Shown here piece by piece: positions 1-8,557 of a DNA stretch of 64,000 bases. A model generated the notes under the pieces. That model was not told the DNA's origin. It did no database searches and saw only the letters and a list, made by a program, of their open reading frames with translations. A program made the position numbers and the translations under genes. Every line of letters starts with the position of its first letter. Within the stretch, counting starts at the first letter, position 1. The stretch is from Rhodococcus sp. KBS0724 (GTDB taxonomy: Bacteria > Actinomycetota > Actinomycetes > Mycobacteriales > Mycobacteriaceae), in the NCBI RefSeq assembly GCF_005938745.2, contig NZ_VCBX02000002.1:426909-490908 (forward strand), written 5' to 3'.

Positions 1-618
1 GTCTCCGTTCCACCGCGCGCCGGTCAGGATGTACTCGCACTAGTTGCCGCGCAGGCCGCAGCACCAGGAAGTATCCGTCCTTCCGAGCTGTCGCGGTTCC
101 TGGCACGTCAGCCAGGCGGTGAAGACGTCGTGGCCGGCACTTTCTACGGATTCGACGGTGCCGCCCTGGGATACGACGACGTCGAGTCGTTGGCCACTGT
201 CCTGTCCGAGCATCGCGAGATTCTCATCGCCGATACCGGCAACAACAGGTTGGCCGGGAGTTGGCAGTGGGCGACCTCGAACGCGAACGTCCTCGTCGTT
301 CCAGTGCCATTGCGCCGGGATGCCGCCGCTGCCGCGCACCGGATGCTGCTCGACCTCGCTGCTACCGCGGGATCACACATCCTGGCCCGCACGATCGTCG
401 TTATTACCGACGGGCCAGGTGATGCTCCGATGGTCGAGATCGAGGCCGTCGATGCGTTTCTCGACGTCGGTGTCCATTCGGTTCGTCGGATGCCGTTCGA
501 GCCGTTGTTCGCGTCGGGAGAGCGGATCGCGTTCTCCCAGCTTCGCTCGACGACCACCGAATCCCTGACTGTCGTTGCCTCGACCGTCATCGACCTGATC
601 GCCCACGCCGCGCTCTGA
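1..618 (+). CDS. ParA/MinD-like ATPase, C-terminal part (5' end outside window)
   Basis: The frame is open from the first base, so this is the C-terminal ~205 residues of a larger protein. The stretch around 'ADTGNN' followed by 'VLVVPVPL' is the pattern seen in the Walker-B/A' region of ParA/MinD-type deviant P-loop ATPases of actinobacterial conjugative elements and ESX-linked loci; the P-loop itself would lie upstream of the window. Such proteins act in the cytoplasm in partition or in positioning secretion or transfer machinery. It is followed 76 bases later by an exported protein on the same strand, consistent with a conjugation or cell-envelope operon. The ParA-superfamily assignment is fairly good; the exact role is inferred from context. 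Confidence 0.6.
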   Translation, partial: VSVPPRAGQDVLALVAAQAAAPGSIRPSELSRFLARQPGGEDVVAGTFYGFDGAALGYDDVESLATVLSEHREILIADTGNNRLAGSWQWATSNANVLVVPVPLRRDAAAAAHRMLLDLAATAGSHILARTIVVITDGPGDAPMVEIEAVDAFLDVGVHSVRRMPFEPLFASGERIAFSQLRSTTTESLTVVASTVIDLIAHAAL

Positions 619-694
619 CCCACTGTCGTGCGGCACTGCCGTTCGACGTGCGTATCGGCCTCCACCAGTAGTTTCCTCATCGAAAGGCATCACT

Positions 695-1912
695 ATGAGT
701 ATCGACATCACCGCGGGCAACCTAGCATCGCGGCGTGCACAGCAGGGTGTTCGGCATCGCCGCCGCAGTGCCGCGCGTCAGGTCACTGTCGCTGTTGTCG
801 CTAGCGCAGCGGTCGTGGCCGGCATCGCCTTCGCGCCTTCCGCAACGGCAGCACCGGGACAGGCCGGCATCACCGACGGCGGGGGACAGGCAGGTATCTC
901 ACAGGGCGGCGGACAGTCCGGTGTGACCACTGAAACTCCCGCGCCGGCTCCGCCGCAGCCCGCGCCGACCTACTGGGTCGAACCGCCCGCGCAGTACCAG
1001 AACATCACCTACCAGCGGCTGGCGAACTTCGACTACAACACCAACACCTACACAGGTCAGTCCACCAACTACGACGCCACACCGATCGATTACAGCCAGC
1101 TCCATCTCCCCGGCCCGGCCCCGATCATCGCGCCGATCATCGCCCCGCGCGATACCCTCCGCTTCGGCACATTCCATATCGCGCAGCCGAACTGGGTTTC
1201 CGATGCAGACCTCGAACGGACCAACAACACCACTGCCGTTGTCGAGTCGATGGTCGCGACGTTCTGGCATTCGACCGGTGTTCCCGTGGACAAGGCAAGC
1301 CGCGAGTCCGCAGCGCAGGTCGCCGGCGCTGCCGGCGGCGCATTGAGCGGTGGGCTAGCGCTCGCAGCACCGTTCGCGACAGGCGGTGCGCTGATCGGCG
1401 GCACCATCGGCGGCAATATCGGCATGGGCTTGGGTAACGTCTTCGTCCCCGGTATCGGTTGGGTGGCAGGCGGATTGGCCGGTACAGGCGCAGGTGCGGG
1501 TATCGGTGCACTGGCACTAGGTGTTCCGGCTTTCCTCACGGGCGCAGTCGGCGGCGGAATCGGTGGATTCGTCGCGGCCACCGCATACGGTGCCGGCGAA
1601 CTCGGAGAACCCGTCGACATCGAGATCCCGGACGTCGACCAGCCCGCTGTGACAGCGCAGACACAGAACGTCCTCACCGAGTGGGAGAACTCCGGACCGG
1701 TCGGGCAGTTCGCAGCTAACACAGTCCGCGACACCGTTGCCGCCGCTCCTGCAATCGATGCTCAGGTCCGCGACTTCGTGGGAGCGCAGCCCGGCGGTCA
1801 GCAGATTATCGAGCAGGTCGACTCAGCCCTGACGGACTATTTCCAGAACGCCTCACCGGGTCTGGCATCCACGCTGATCAGCGAAGCAATCGGCGGCGGC
1901 GCACAGGCATAA
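695..1912 (+). CDS. Exported protein with glycine-rich hydrophobic segment
   Basis: A 405-residue protein. Residues 1-53 are a long signal peptide (Arg/His-rich n-region at 12-28, hydrophobic core 29-47, cleavage near 'ATAA-PGQ'). Just after it lie three short repeats of the type GQAGIT/GQAGIS/GQSGVT (about 55-76), then a Pro-rich stretch. The centre (about 205-305) is an unusually long Gly/Ala-rich hydrophobic tract with GxxxG spacing, resembling glycine-zipper or membrane-inserting segments. The start has a good ribosome site (GAAAGG, 9 bases upstream). Similar actinobacterial proteins are annotated only as 'insoluble domain protein'. The function is unknown; an envelope or mating-pair surface component is an inference from its place between the ATPase and the lipoprotein. 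Confidence 0.75.
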   Translation: MSIDITAGNLASRRAQQGVRHRRRSAARQVTVAVVASAAVVAGIAFAPSATAAPGQAGITDGGGQAGISQGGGQSGVTTETPAPAPPQPAPTYWVEPPAQYQNITYQRLANFDYNTNTYTGQSTNYDATPIDYSQLHLPGPAPIIAPIIAPRDTLRFGTFHIAQPNWVSDADLERTNNTTAVVESMVATFWHSTGVPVDKASRESAAQVAGAAGGALSGGLALAAPFATGGALIGGTIGGNIGMGLGNVFVPGIGWVAGGLAGTGAGAGIGALALGVPAFLTGAVGGGIGGFVAATAYGAGELGEPVDIEIPDVDQPAVTAQTQNVLTEWENSGPVGQFAANTVRDTVAAAPAIDAQVRDFVGAQPGGQQIIEQVDSALTDYFQNASPGLASTLISEAIGGGAQA

Positions 1913-2011
1913 CCCACAGCAACGCATAGCTCGGTCGGGGCGGGCGGCATACCTGCCGTCCGCCCCGACCTGCCACTGGCAATGACAACGACGAAAGGCG
2001 AGTGCGCCGAC

Positions 2012-2737
2012 ATGAAGTCGATCCTGAGCACCAAGACCACAAGGCATCCGGCAGTGATCGATACGCTCGGCGGCGCACCTGCCGGGGCACCGAAAGCCGC
2101 TCGACCCGCAACCGGCTCACCGAAAACCTCCAAGGCCCCGAAAGCCACCAAGGCGCCGAAGCCCCCGAGGGCACCGAAAGCACCACGCTCACCGAAGGAC
2201 GCGCCGCCGCGGCGCCCCTACCTACTGCGATACGCGGCAGCATTACTGCTGGTTGTGGCACTACTCGGCTGGTTCCTGCTGCGCGTGTTTTCCGGATCCG
2301 ACACCTTTAACCCGGTGATCGCTCAGAGCGACGAGGTAGCTCCCACATCGATGCCGGCCCTGGCGGTCACCCCGCCGGCAGTCGCCACCGAACCAGTTGC
2401 CGACCCCAGTGCCTGCCGCACTGACCAGGGCGATCAGAAGACCGGCGCGGGCGTTATCGCAGCCTTCGAACATGCCTACTACATCACCCGCTCCGCAGAC
2501 GCGGTCCGAGCGCTGGCCACCCCCGACACCTCGCTACCTCTTGCGGACAAGATTCAAGCTGGAATCGACTCCGTTCCCGTAGGAACCACGCATTGCGTGC
2601 GCATCACTGCGGTCACGTCCGGTGTTTACTCCGTCGTTCTCGCGGAAATGCGTCCCGGAATTGCCCCCGAGCAGTACCCACAGACGATCACCACCAAGGA
2701 CATCGACGGCCGTTGGTTCGTCGACAGCATCAGCTGA
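2012..2737 (+). CDS. Single-pass membrane protein with Lys/Pro-rich N-terminus
   Basis: A 241-residue protein. I prefer the ATG at 2012 because AAAGGCGAG precedes it; an in-frame ATG at 1982 has no visible ribosome site. The N-terminal ~65 residues are dominated by Ala-Pro-Lys repeats (cytoplasmic, basic), then one transmembrane helix ('LLLVVALLGWFLL'), then an extracytoplasmic domain of ~150 residues whose end ('AFEHAYYITRS' through 'DGRWFVDSIS') has the size and pattern of an NTF2/VirB8-like fold. That architecture fits structural proteins of conjugative transfer (TcpC/VirB8-like), but I cannot confirm the fold by eye. It sits between an exported Gly-rich protein and a lipoprotein on the same strand. 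Confidence 0.75.
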   Translation: MKSILSTKTTRHPAVIDTLGGAPAGAPKAARPATGSPKTSKAPKATKAPKPPRAPKAPRSPKDAPPRRPYLLRYAAALLLVVALLGWFLLRVFSGSDTFNPVIAQSDEVAPTSMPALAVTPPAVATEPVADPSACRTDQGDQKTGAGVIAAFEHAYYITRSADAVRALATPDTSLPLADKIQAGIDSVPVGTTHCVRITAVTSGVYSVVLAEMRPGIAPEQYPQTITTKDIDGRWFVDSIS

Positions 2738-2782
2738 TCCACCACCGCGACGACATTCCTTTTCAGAGAGACGAAAACTCCA

Positions 2783-3304
2783 ATGAACCACTCAGCCAAG
2801 CGAACCCGACGATCATTCGCTGTCGCCGCCATCGGGGTACTCGCCGCGTTGACCGCGTGTGGAAGCGGTGACAGTCGCGCCGCTACCGGTGTATCCGCCT
2901 CCAGAAGTGGCACGATCGTCACCGACTCGACCGACGATCTCGGTTCCATCATCATCGGCTGGGGCGAAAAGCGCTCCGACACCGAGATCACCACCCCGAA
3001 ACCCGAGGACATCACCGCCCGCTGCACCGGCACAGGCGAGAACCTCGTCGTGGACATCTCGGCACCGAACGGCTGGAAGATCAAGGCATTTAACCCGTCC
3101 CAAGTTCTTACCGTCGAGAACACCGAGCAGGACCTGTCCGGAGACATCGACACAACAAACCAATTCCTCGAAGCCCTGCACTCGATCGACTGGTCGAACC
3201 CTGACCAGGTCGACATCGCGGCCACCGCTGATGCACCGGCCGACTGGAACTCGTCCTACGGGCAAGGACGTGTCTATCTGTCCCTGCACGTCGACTGCAC
3301 CTGA
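2783..3304 (+). CDS. Predicted lipoprotein
   Basis: A 173-residue protein with a lipoprotein signal: basic start, hydrophobic 'SFAVAAIGVLAAL', and lipobox LTAC, so Cys26 should be lipidated on the outer face of the membrane. The mature part starts with a Ser/Gly linker and continues with a beta-rich domain of unknown family. The genes before and after it also encode exported proteins in the same orientation (46 bases after the previous stop), so it is probably part of the same envelope-associated cluster. No catalytic motif was recognised. Confidence 0.8.
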   Translation: MNHSAKRTRRSFAVAAIGVLAALTACGSGDSRAATGVSASRSGTIVTDSTDDLGSIIIGWGEKRSDTEITTPKPEDITARCTGTGENLVVDISAPNGWKIKAFNPSQVLTVENTEQDLSGDIDTTNQFLEALHSIDWSNPDQVDIAATADAPADWNSSYGQGRVYLSLHVDCT

Positions 3305-3484
3305 TCGGTGGGAATCGACAACTAACGTCATGACCCAATGTCAACGGAGAGTTATCCACAGGCGGGTTGATGCGGCGCGTCAGATACGTCACTGTGTGCG
3401 CTCACCTGAAAGGTGGGCGCGGTTGACGGGACATCGGCGGTGCACACCGGAAGGTGCATTGTCCCTTTGGTAGATGAGGTGCAC

Positions 3485-5482
3485 ATGGCGCTCCCACGTC
3501 CGAAAGCTCGCCGCGCGGTCACCCTGTTGGTGATTGCCAGCGTCGCCACAAGTTCGGTCGCACTCACCGCTCCTGCGATTGCCCATGCGGCGCCGACCAC
3601 GTGTGCAGCGACGTTCAATCTGTTCATTCCCGGCACCTGGGAAACGACCGAAGATGCTGACCCTTCAGCGCCGGTCGGCATGCTCAAACCCGTTGCCGAT
3701 GCCCTCAAGAGCGCGCATGGCAGCGACGCCGAGATTTACACGCTGCCGTACATGGCGCGCGCATTCGATAACGGCCACACCTACGCAGACAGCAAAGCCG
3801 ACGCTCTCACCAAATCGAAGCAGATCTTGTCAAAGATTGAGAATGCTTGCCCGAGCACCAAATTCACCATCATCGGTTACTCGCAGGGCGCGGACGCTGC
3901 CGGTGACCTCGCGTCCGAGATCGGGAACGGCAAGGGTGCGGTCGATGCTGGTCAAGTTCTCGCAGTCGGTCTGCTCGCTGATCCTGGTGCCGGAACGAAA
4001 GGCTCTGCGACGGTCGGCCCGCGCACTTCGGGCCACGGTATCGCCGACCCGCGCCCACAGGGGATGGGTTCGCTCTCTGGCCGCGTGGCCTCGATCTGCG
4101 ATCCAGGAGACCTGTATTGCTCGATCGAGAAGGGCTCGAGCCCGATACTCGGTTCGCTCGGCTCGATCCTGACAAAGAGCCCCAGCGGCGCCGCGACCGA
4201 CACGGTGGCCGGCGGGAACAGTCGACTCGCCACCGCGATGACGTCGGATTTCTCCGGCTCAGATCTGCCTGCGCTGGCGGCGAACGTTGCCACGCTCGGG
4301 AAGCGGCTCTCCGAGCCGGCCGTCGACATCAAACAGGTAGCGGTAGCCGCATCATCGATCGCGAAGACCCTCGCGCCATTGGCGGACCTCCTCGACTCGG
4401 GAGCGGCGAACCCGCAAGCGAACGGCCAACTCGCGGCCGCACCGGTTGGTACGGCCGAGTACAACGCGTCCGAAGTCCTCACCAGGGCGGGGCAATCCGA
4501 TCTCACTGCAGCCCTCGATACCGCCACGAAACTCGCAGACACCGCGAACAGGCTCACCGGCCGTGACGGCGGTGACTCTCTGCGCTTGCCGTCGACCTCG
4601 GCGGAGGTGCAGACCCTGACCAGGGCCGCAGAGTCTCTCGGCGTGCAGGTCGCACCACTGGCATCGACCCCCTCCGATGCGATCACCTCGGCCACCAGCG
4701 TGCTGTCGGTACTCAAACCGACGGTGGTGGTCAATCAGGTTCTCAATGTCGCCACCGGTATCACCTCGCTCGACATGCCCGGCATCCTCGAGAATCTGAC
4801 TGTGCTGCCGCAGAGGGTCGCCGCGCTCGACGCGCGCGGTGCTCACGAGATCGCGGGTGAGCTCAATAATCAGTTCTCACCGTTGATCACGATGGCTGCA
4901 GCTGTTGATCTGACATGGGTCTCGCAGGTGCTTTCGGTCATCCCCGACCCCTCCGGTGCTACTCAGATCGCGGCACTCGTCGCGTCGATCCTCGCAAACG
5001 TTGACGTGATCAAGTTGGCGAACATCGTCGGGCAGATCCAGGAGATCGCCTGGGCTGCTGTCGAAAAGCTTCTACCTCCACTGGGGAAGCTGCCTGATCC
5101 GCTCGGCGCAGCCGCAGCCATGACGGGTCTCGTTCCGGTTGGCCTGGATTTGGCGTCGGTGGCGATGAACATGCTCTCCGGTAAGGCCACCAAGACCCCG
5201 CCGGCACTGATGGGTAAGCAGACGAACGCGGTCTCCACGAGCATCACCACCGCGGCGGAGAACCTGGATTTGCCGCAACTGTCGGACTCGTTGGTGAAGT
5301 TGTCGCAGTCGCAAGAGGCAGAGGACCTCGCCTCCTTGGTCGGCGAAGGACTGCGCGCTGCAGACTTTTTCGCCTCCGGTGCTCATACCAACTACAACTC
5401 ACTCGTCGTCGACAACGCCGGACGCAGCGCCATTGTGTGGCTCTCGGACTGGCTCAATCTCCAGATCGGACGTGCCGTATGA
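3485..5482 (+). CDS. Secreted cutinase-fold serine hydrolase with a ~425-residue insertion
   Basis: A 665-residue exported protein; the ATG at 3485 follows GATGAGG and opens a classic signal peptide ('LLVIASVATSSVAL', cleavage after 'AHAA'). Residues 38-215 match the cutinase/Culp family: Cys40...Cys122, nucleophile Ser133 in GYSQG, and the CDPGDLYC block with catalytic Asp209 between Cys205 and Cys212. In ordinary cutinases the catalytic His follows within about 15 residues. Here no suitable His is nearby, but the last 35 residues contain 'GAHTNYNSLVVD', which looks like the missing His segment (His634). The intervening Ala/Thr/Leu-rich helical stretch appears inserted between Asp and His. 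Likely an envelope-active esterase or lipase. Its stop overlaps the next start (ATGA). Confidence 0.8.
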   Translation: MALPRPKARRAVTLLVIASVATSSVALTAPAIAHAAPTTCAATFNLFIPGTWETTEDADPSAPVGMLKPVADALKSAHGSDAEIYTLPYMARAFDNGHTYADSKADALTKSKQILSKIENACPSTKFTIIGYSQGADAAGDLASEIGNGKGAVDAGQVLAVGLLADPGAGTKGSATVGPRTSGHGIADPRPQGMGSLSGRVASICDPGDLYCSIEKGSSPILGSLGSILTKSPSGAATDTVAGGNSRLATAMTSDFSGSDLPALAANVATLGKRLSEPAVDIKQVAVAASSIAKTLAPLADLLDSGAANPQANGQLAAAPVGTAEYNASEVLTRAGQSDLTAALDTATKLADTANRLTGRDGGDSLRLPSTSAEVQTLTRAAESLGVQVAPLASTPSDAITSATSVLSVLKPTVVVNQVLNVATGITSLDMPGILENLTVLPQRVAALDARGAHEIAGELNNQFSPLITMAAAVDLTWVSQVLSVIPDPSGATQIAALVASILANVDVIKLANIVGQIQEIAWAAVEKLLPPLGKLPDPLGAAAAMTGLVPVGLDLASVAMNMLSGKATKTPPALMGKQTNAVSTSITTAAENLDLPQLSDSLVKLSQSQEAEDLASLVGEGLRAADFFASGAHTNYNSLVVDNAGRSAIVWLSDWLNLQIGRAV

Positions 5483-5937
5483 GTCCCCGAGCCCACAACC
5501 CCGCTGCCCGATGGACCTCGTGCGAGAAGTGCGGTCACCGCGGCTATCACACACGCGGTGATGCGAAGGCAGTTCGCAAACGCCACCACGGCACCAAAGG
5601 GATGGCCGTGTTCTCCTGCCCCCACACCAAGGGCTTGTTTCACGTCGGACACCGGCCGAACGCGTTGAGCAGCGGGGAGATTGATCGCAACCTGCTACGA
5701 GTGCAGGCCCTGAAATCGGACACCGCCGCAGAAAGCTTTCGAGTCGCGCCGTTCACGACATGCCCTGCATCGGCGGTGTCATCGTCTGAATCTCACTCCG
5801 GCCGGACCCTCGCAGCCGAGCCCATGGTCGCAACCACCGATGCCCGCCGACTGGAACGCACCCGACGGGTGCGCACCGCACCTCGGTGTCCCTGCACCTC
5901 GACCGCATCCGATCAGAATAAGGAAACGACAGAATGA
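5479..5937 (+). CDS. Small zinc-ribbon-like protein
   Basis: A 152-residue protein whose ATG overlaps the preceding stop (ATGA), indicating translational coupling. Near the N-terminus it has C-x2-C ('CEKC'), several His residues, then 'SCPHTKGLFHVGHRP'; the Cys/His spacing is that of a single zinc ribbon ending in H-x-G-H, seen in small plasmid and phage proteins of actinobacteria. The C-terminal half is low-complexity Ser/Thr/Arg-rich, with no recognisable domain. Nucleic-acid or protein binding is likely, but the role is unknown. It lies inside a run of five overlapping or closely spaced genes. Confidence 0.65.
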   Translation: MSPRAHNPAARWTSCEKCGHRGYHTRGDAKAVRKRHHGTKGMAVFSCPHTKGLFHVGHRPNALSSGEIDRNLLRVQALKSDTAAESFRVAPFTTCPASAVSSSESHSGRTLAAEPMVATTDARRLERTRRVRTAPRCPCTSTASDQNKETTE

Positions 5938-6854
5938 ACTCCCCGAACTTCGATGACACGGAACATCATGCCCACCTGCACAATTCGCTTCCCGAGAAAA
6001 GTGTCGCTGCCTGCGGGCAGGCCGAGTACTCCGAGAACACGTGCGAGAGATTAGTGCCCCACGCCTTCACCGTGCTGCCGGGCGACGAGGGATCGCCCGT
6101 GGTCATTCATGTTCCGCATTCCTCGCGCCTGATCCCGCCCGATATCCGCGCCGACCTGATGCTCACCGACGAGGAACTTGCCGAAGAGTTGGACGAGGCC
6201 ACCGACACCGCCACCGACGAGATCGCACTTATCGCCCTGGCCCACGTCCGTCTGCGGCCCACGATAGTGATCAACCACCTCTCACGCCTGGTCATTGACC
6301 CGGAACGGTTCCCCGACGGCGACCCGGCTGAGGCGTTCGGCCGCGGCGCCGTCTACACCCGGACCTGCTCCGGGGCGCCGCTGCGCGCCGACCCGTACTC
6401 ATCTCGGGCGGAACTGATCGACGCCTATTTCCGTCCCTACGCCGACGCCGTCACCACCGCAGTCGAGAACAGGTTGAACGCTTGCGGGCAGGCGATCGTC
6501 ATCGACCTGCACTCGTACCCGGAGAAGCCGTCCGCGTTCGAAGACCCTGCCGCGCCGCGGCCACCGTTGTGCATCGGCACCGACCCCCAGCACACCCCGC
6601 CATGGTTGATCGGCGCTGCCCGTGGCGCTTTCACGTCCCTCGGCGAGATTTCCGAGAACACGCCCTACAGCGGAACCTATGTGCCACTGCAGCACTACGG
6701 CACCGATGCCCGGGTGTCGTCGGTGATGATCGAACTGCGCCGCGACACCTACCTGACCGATCCAGTCGCACCGCACCCCGAACGCATCGCGCAGCTCGGC
6801 CGCGACCTCGCTGCCCTCATCGATGCAGTCAGCGACCGAGCCGCCGATGTGTAA
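5934..6854 (+). CDS. N-formylglutamate amidohydrolase family protein
   Basis: A 306-residue protein, ATG overlapping the previous stop (ATGA) with AAGGA upstream. After a non-conserved N-terminal ~50 residues it shows the N-formylglutamate amidohydrolase signature: VIHVPHSS (57-64), NHLSRLVIDPERF (114-126) and VIDLHSYP (189-196), the metal-binding and substrate-binding blocks of this zinc hydrolase family. The family releases formate from N-formyl-Glu in histidine catabolism, or acts on other N-formyl amino acids or peptides. No other histidine-degradation gene is present and it is embedded in a transfer-type cluster, so a histidine pathway role is doubtful; the substrate is open. Confidence 0.85.
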   Translation: MNSPNFDDTEHHAHLHNSLPEKSVAACGQAEYSENTCERLVPHAFTVLPGDEGSPVVIHVPHSSRLIPPDIRADLMLTDEELAEELDEATDTATDEIALIALAHVRLRPTIVINHLSRLVIDPERFPDGDPAEAFGRGAVYTRTCSGAPLRADPYSSRAELIDAYFRPYADAVTTAVENRLNACGQAIVIDLHSYPEKPSAFEDPAAPRPPLCIGTDPQHTPPWLIGAARGAFTSLGEISENTPYSGTYVPLQHYGTDARVSSVMIELRRDTYLTDPVAPHPERIAQLGRDLAALIDAVSDRAADV

Positions 6855-7995
6855 ACCCAAACCCGGCCCACGCTGCACCCCGCACATCCGCAAGCGTCTC
6901 GACAAAGCCGCCGCCCGCATCGATTCGGCCCGCGCCGCGCTTGAGGAGAATCCCAGCCACGCCCGCCTGCGACAGCGCGTCGCGGCCGCCGAAGCCGCCC
7001 ATCGCGACACCCGCGATCTCTACGACTCCACCCCCGGCGGCCAGAACGAACTCCGCACGGCGATTTCCGCCGAACCCGATCTGGAGCGCCGAGCCGAGCT
7101 GACGCGGCGACTGGCCGCCGGAGAGCAGTTGCGCGCCGAACAAACCGAGGCACTGCGCCGCGCACGAACCGGCGTGGCGGACAATGACAACGAGAGAAAC
7201 GAGAGAGGAGAACATGATGGACGAACCGATGACGCAGGAACGCCGCGAAAAGTTTTGGAGGCAGTACGGCTGGAGTCCGGAACTGCCGGCGGCCAAGCGG
7301 GCGGAAATCGAGAAATACTGGTCGGATCCGGAGATCGAGGAAGCCCAAGCCCTCGGCTTTTAATAGGTGACCGCCAGATCCAACCGGTCACCGACCACAC
7401 CCTCCCTGCCGACGAACGCGAAAGCTTCGCCGCGCGCGGACTGTCCGCACCCACGCTTTACGAACTGAATCCCGCCGACGCGGGCGTCTACCGCGAGCAG
7501 ATGCTCGAGCTCACCCGAAAAAACTCGCACGCCGCATCGGTTCACGTCTACGGCGAAACCGAATACCGGCAGATGCGACTTCTGGTCACTGACGACGGAA
7601 AAGCCGGCGTCGCACTCAAAGACGACGAAATCGTCTCCGCATTCGCGCACAAGGACAGCGCACACCCGAGGTCAGTGCAATCGATGCTCCGCCAGGCCAC
7701 CGCCCTCGGAGGTCACCGTCTGGACTGCTTCGACACCGTTCTCCCCAAGCTGTATTCGGATGCCGGATTCGTCCCCGTCGCACGGCTCGCCTGGAACGAC
7801 GACTACGCACCCGACGGCTGGGACTACCAACAGTTCAGCCGATTCAACGGCGGACGGCCTGACGTCGTATTCATGGCCTACGACCCCGACCGCGTCGGAG
7901 GCATGTACACGCCAGGAGCAGGGCAGTACGTCGACGACTACGACGTAGGTATCGCCCGCGCCCAGGCGTACCAACCAGGCATGTCGAAAACATGA
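6847..7995 (+). CDS. Two-part plasmid-type protein with C-terminal GNAT-like domain
   Basis: 382 residues, ATG at 6847 overlapping the end of the amidohydrolase gene. The N-terminal ~120 residues begin 'MCKPKPGPRC', a start common to many plasmid/ICE-encoded actinobacterial proteins, followed by a basic, helical, probably coiled-coil region. The C-terminal half (about 180-375) ends with blocks such as 'LYSDAGFVPVARLAWND' and 'NGGRPDVVFMAYDP', which resemble the last strands of a GNAT acetyltransferase fold. The middle (about 120-172) reads as low-complexity Arg/Gly/Ser and overlaps a separate small ORF in another frame. The reading frame has no stop, so one fused protein is the simplest reading, but two proteins could be made. 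Two decayed copies of the C-terminal part lie at 18003 and 31278. Confidence 0.65.
   Translation: MCKPKPGPRCTPHIRKRLDKAAARIDSARAALEENPSHARLRQRVAAAEAAHRDTRDLYDSTPGGQNELRTAISAEPDLERRAELTRRLAAGEQLRAEQTEALRRARTGVADNDNERNERGEHDGRTDDAGTPRKVLEAVRLESGTAGGQAGGNREILVGSGDRGSPSPRLLIGDRQIQPVTDHTLPADERESFAARGLSAPTLYELNPADAGVYREQMLELTRKNSHAASVHVYGETEYRQMRLLVTDDGKAGVALKDDEIVSAFAHKDSAHPRSVQSMLRQATALGGHRLDCFDTVLPKLYSDAGFVPVARLAWNDDYAPDGWDYQQFSRFNGGRPDVVFMAYDPDRVGGMYTPGAGQYVDDYDVGIARAQAYQPGMSKT
7214..7363 (+). CDS. Nested small ORF (49 aa) with strong ribosome-binding site
   Basis: Starts with two ATGs (7214, 7217) directly after GAGAGAGGAG, the strongest Shine-Dalgarno in this operon, and runs in the +1 frame inside the 6847-7995 gene. 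The peptide is compact and charged with several Trp/Tyr ('FWRQYGWSPEL', 'EIEKYW') and looks like real protein, whereas the host frame is low-complexity at the same position. The likeliest explanations are a genuine small overlapping gene, or that the host ORF is really two genes with this one between. Function unknown. Confidence 0.5.
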   Translation: MMDEPMTQERREKFWRQYGWSPELPAAKRAEIEKYWSDPEIEEAQALGF

Positions 7996-8112
7996 GGGGC
8001 GCAAGCAATAGGTAACGACATGACCGAGGACAACAGGAGTGTCCTGAATTATCAGATACTGCAGATAACATGAACAAGATATTCATTCAGCATTACAACG
8101 AAGAGGATTCCT

Positions 8113-8472
8113 GTGGCCGAAATATTTATTCGCCAACTTATCGACGATCTCGACGGAAAACCGATCGACACCGGATTGGGACACGAAGTCACCTTCGCCT
8201 ATCAGGGCATCGACTACCGCATCGATCTCAGGCCGACTAATGCCGACAAGATCGAAGCGGCGTTCGCCCCGTACATTAAGGCGGCGGAGAAGGTCTCCTC
8301 TTCCGGCAAAGCCCGTTCGAAAACGCAGACTGCGACCAAGGCATCTGGATCCGGTCGATCAGCCGAGCAACTGAAAGCAATTCGGGACTGGGCCGGCAAT
8401 AACGGCTTCGACGTCTCCCCACGTGGGCGGATCAAAGCCGATGTCATCGACGCTTTCGACGCCGCACATTGA
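8113..8472 (+). CDS. Lsr2-type nucleoid-associated protein
   Basis: A 119-residue protein with GTG start (AAGAGG upstream). The N-terminal ~60 residues have the Lsr2 dimerisation pattern ('[20 protein letters not shown]', then '[13 protein letters not shown]'), then a Ser/Lys-rich linker, then the DNA-binding domain ('[21 protein letters not shown]') with the AT-minor-groove RGR motif at 104-106. Lsr2 is the actinobacterial H-NS-like silencer that coats AT-rich, acquired DNA. Mobile elements often carry their own copy. The ~110 bases before it are AT-rich and may themselves be an Lsr2 target (inference). Confidence 0.92.
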   Translation: MAEIFIRQLIDDLDGKPIDTGLGHEVTFAYQGIDYRIDLRPTNADKIEAAFAPYIKAAEKVSSSGKARSKTQTATKASGSGRSAEQLKAIRDWAGNNGFDVSPRGRIKADVIDAFDAAH

Positions 8473-8557
8473 TACTTGTGAACAGCATCTTGTCTGACTG
8501 ACACACAACGAGTAATGAACTTGCATTCCGTGATTTTCTTCGGTGAGACGAAGTGAT

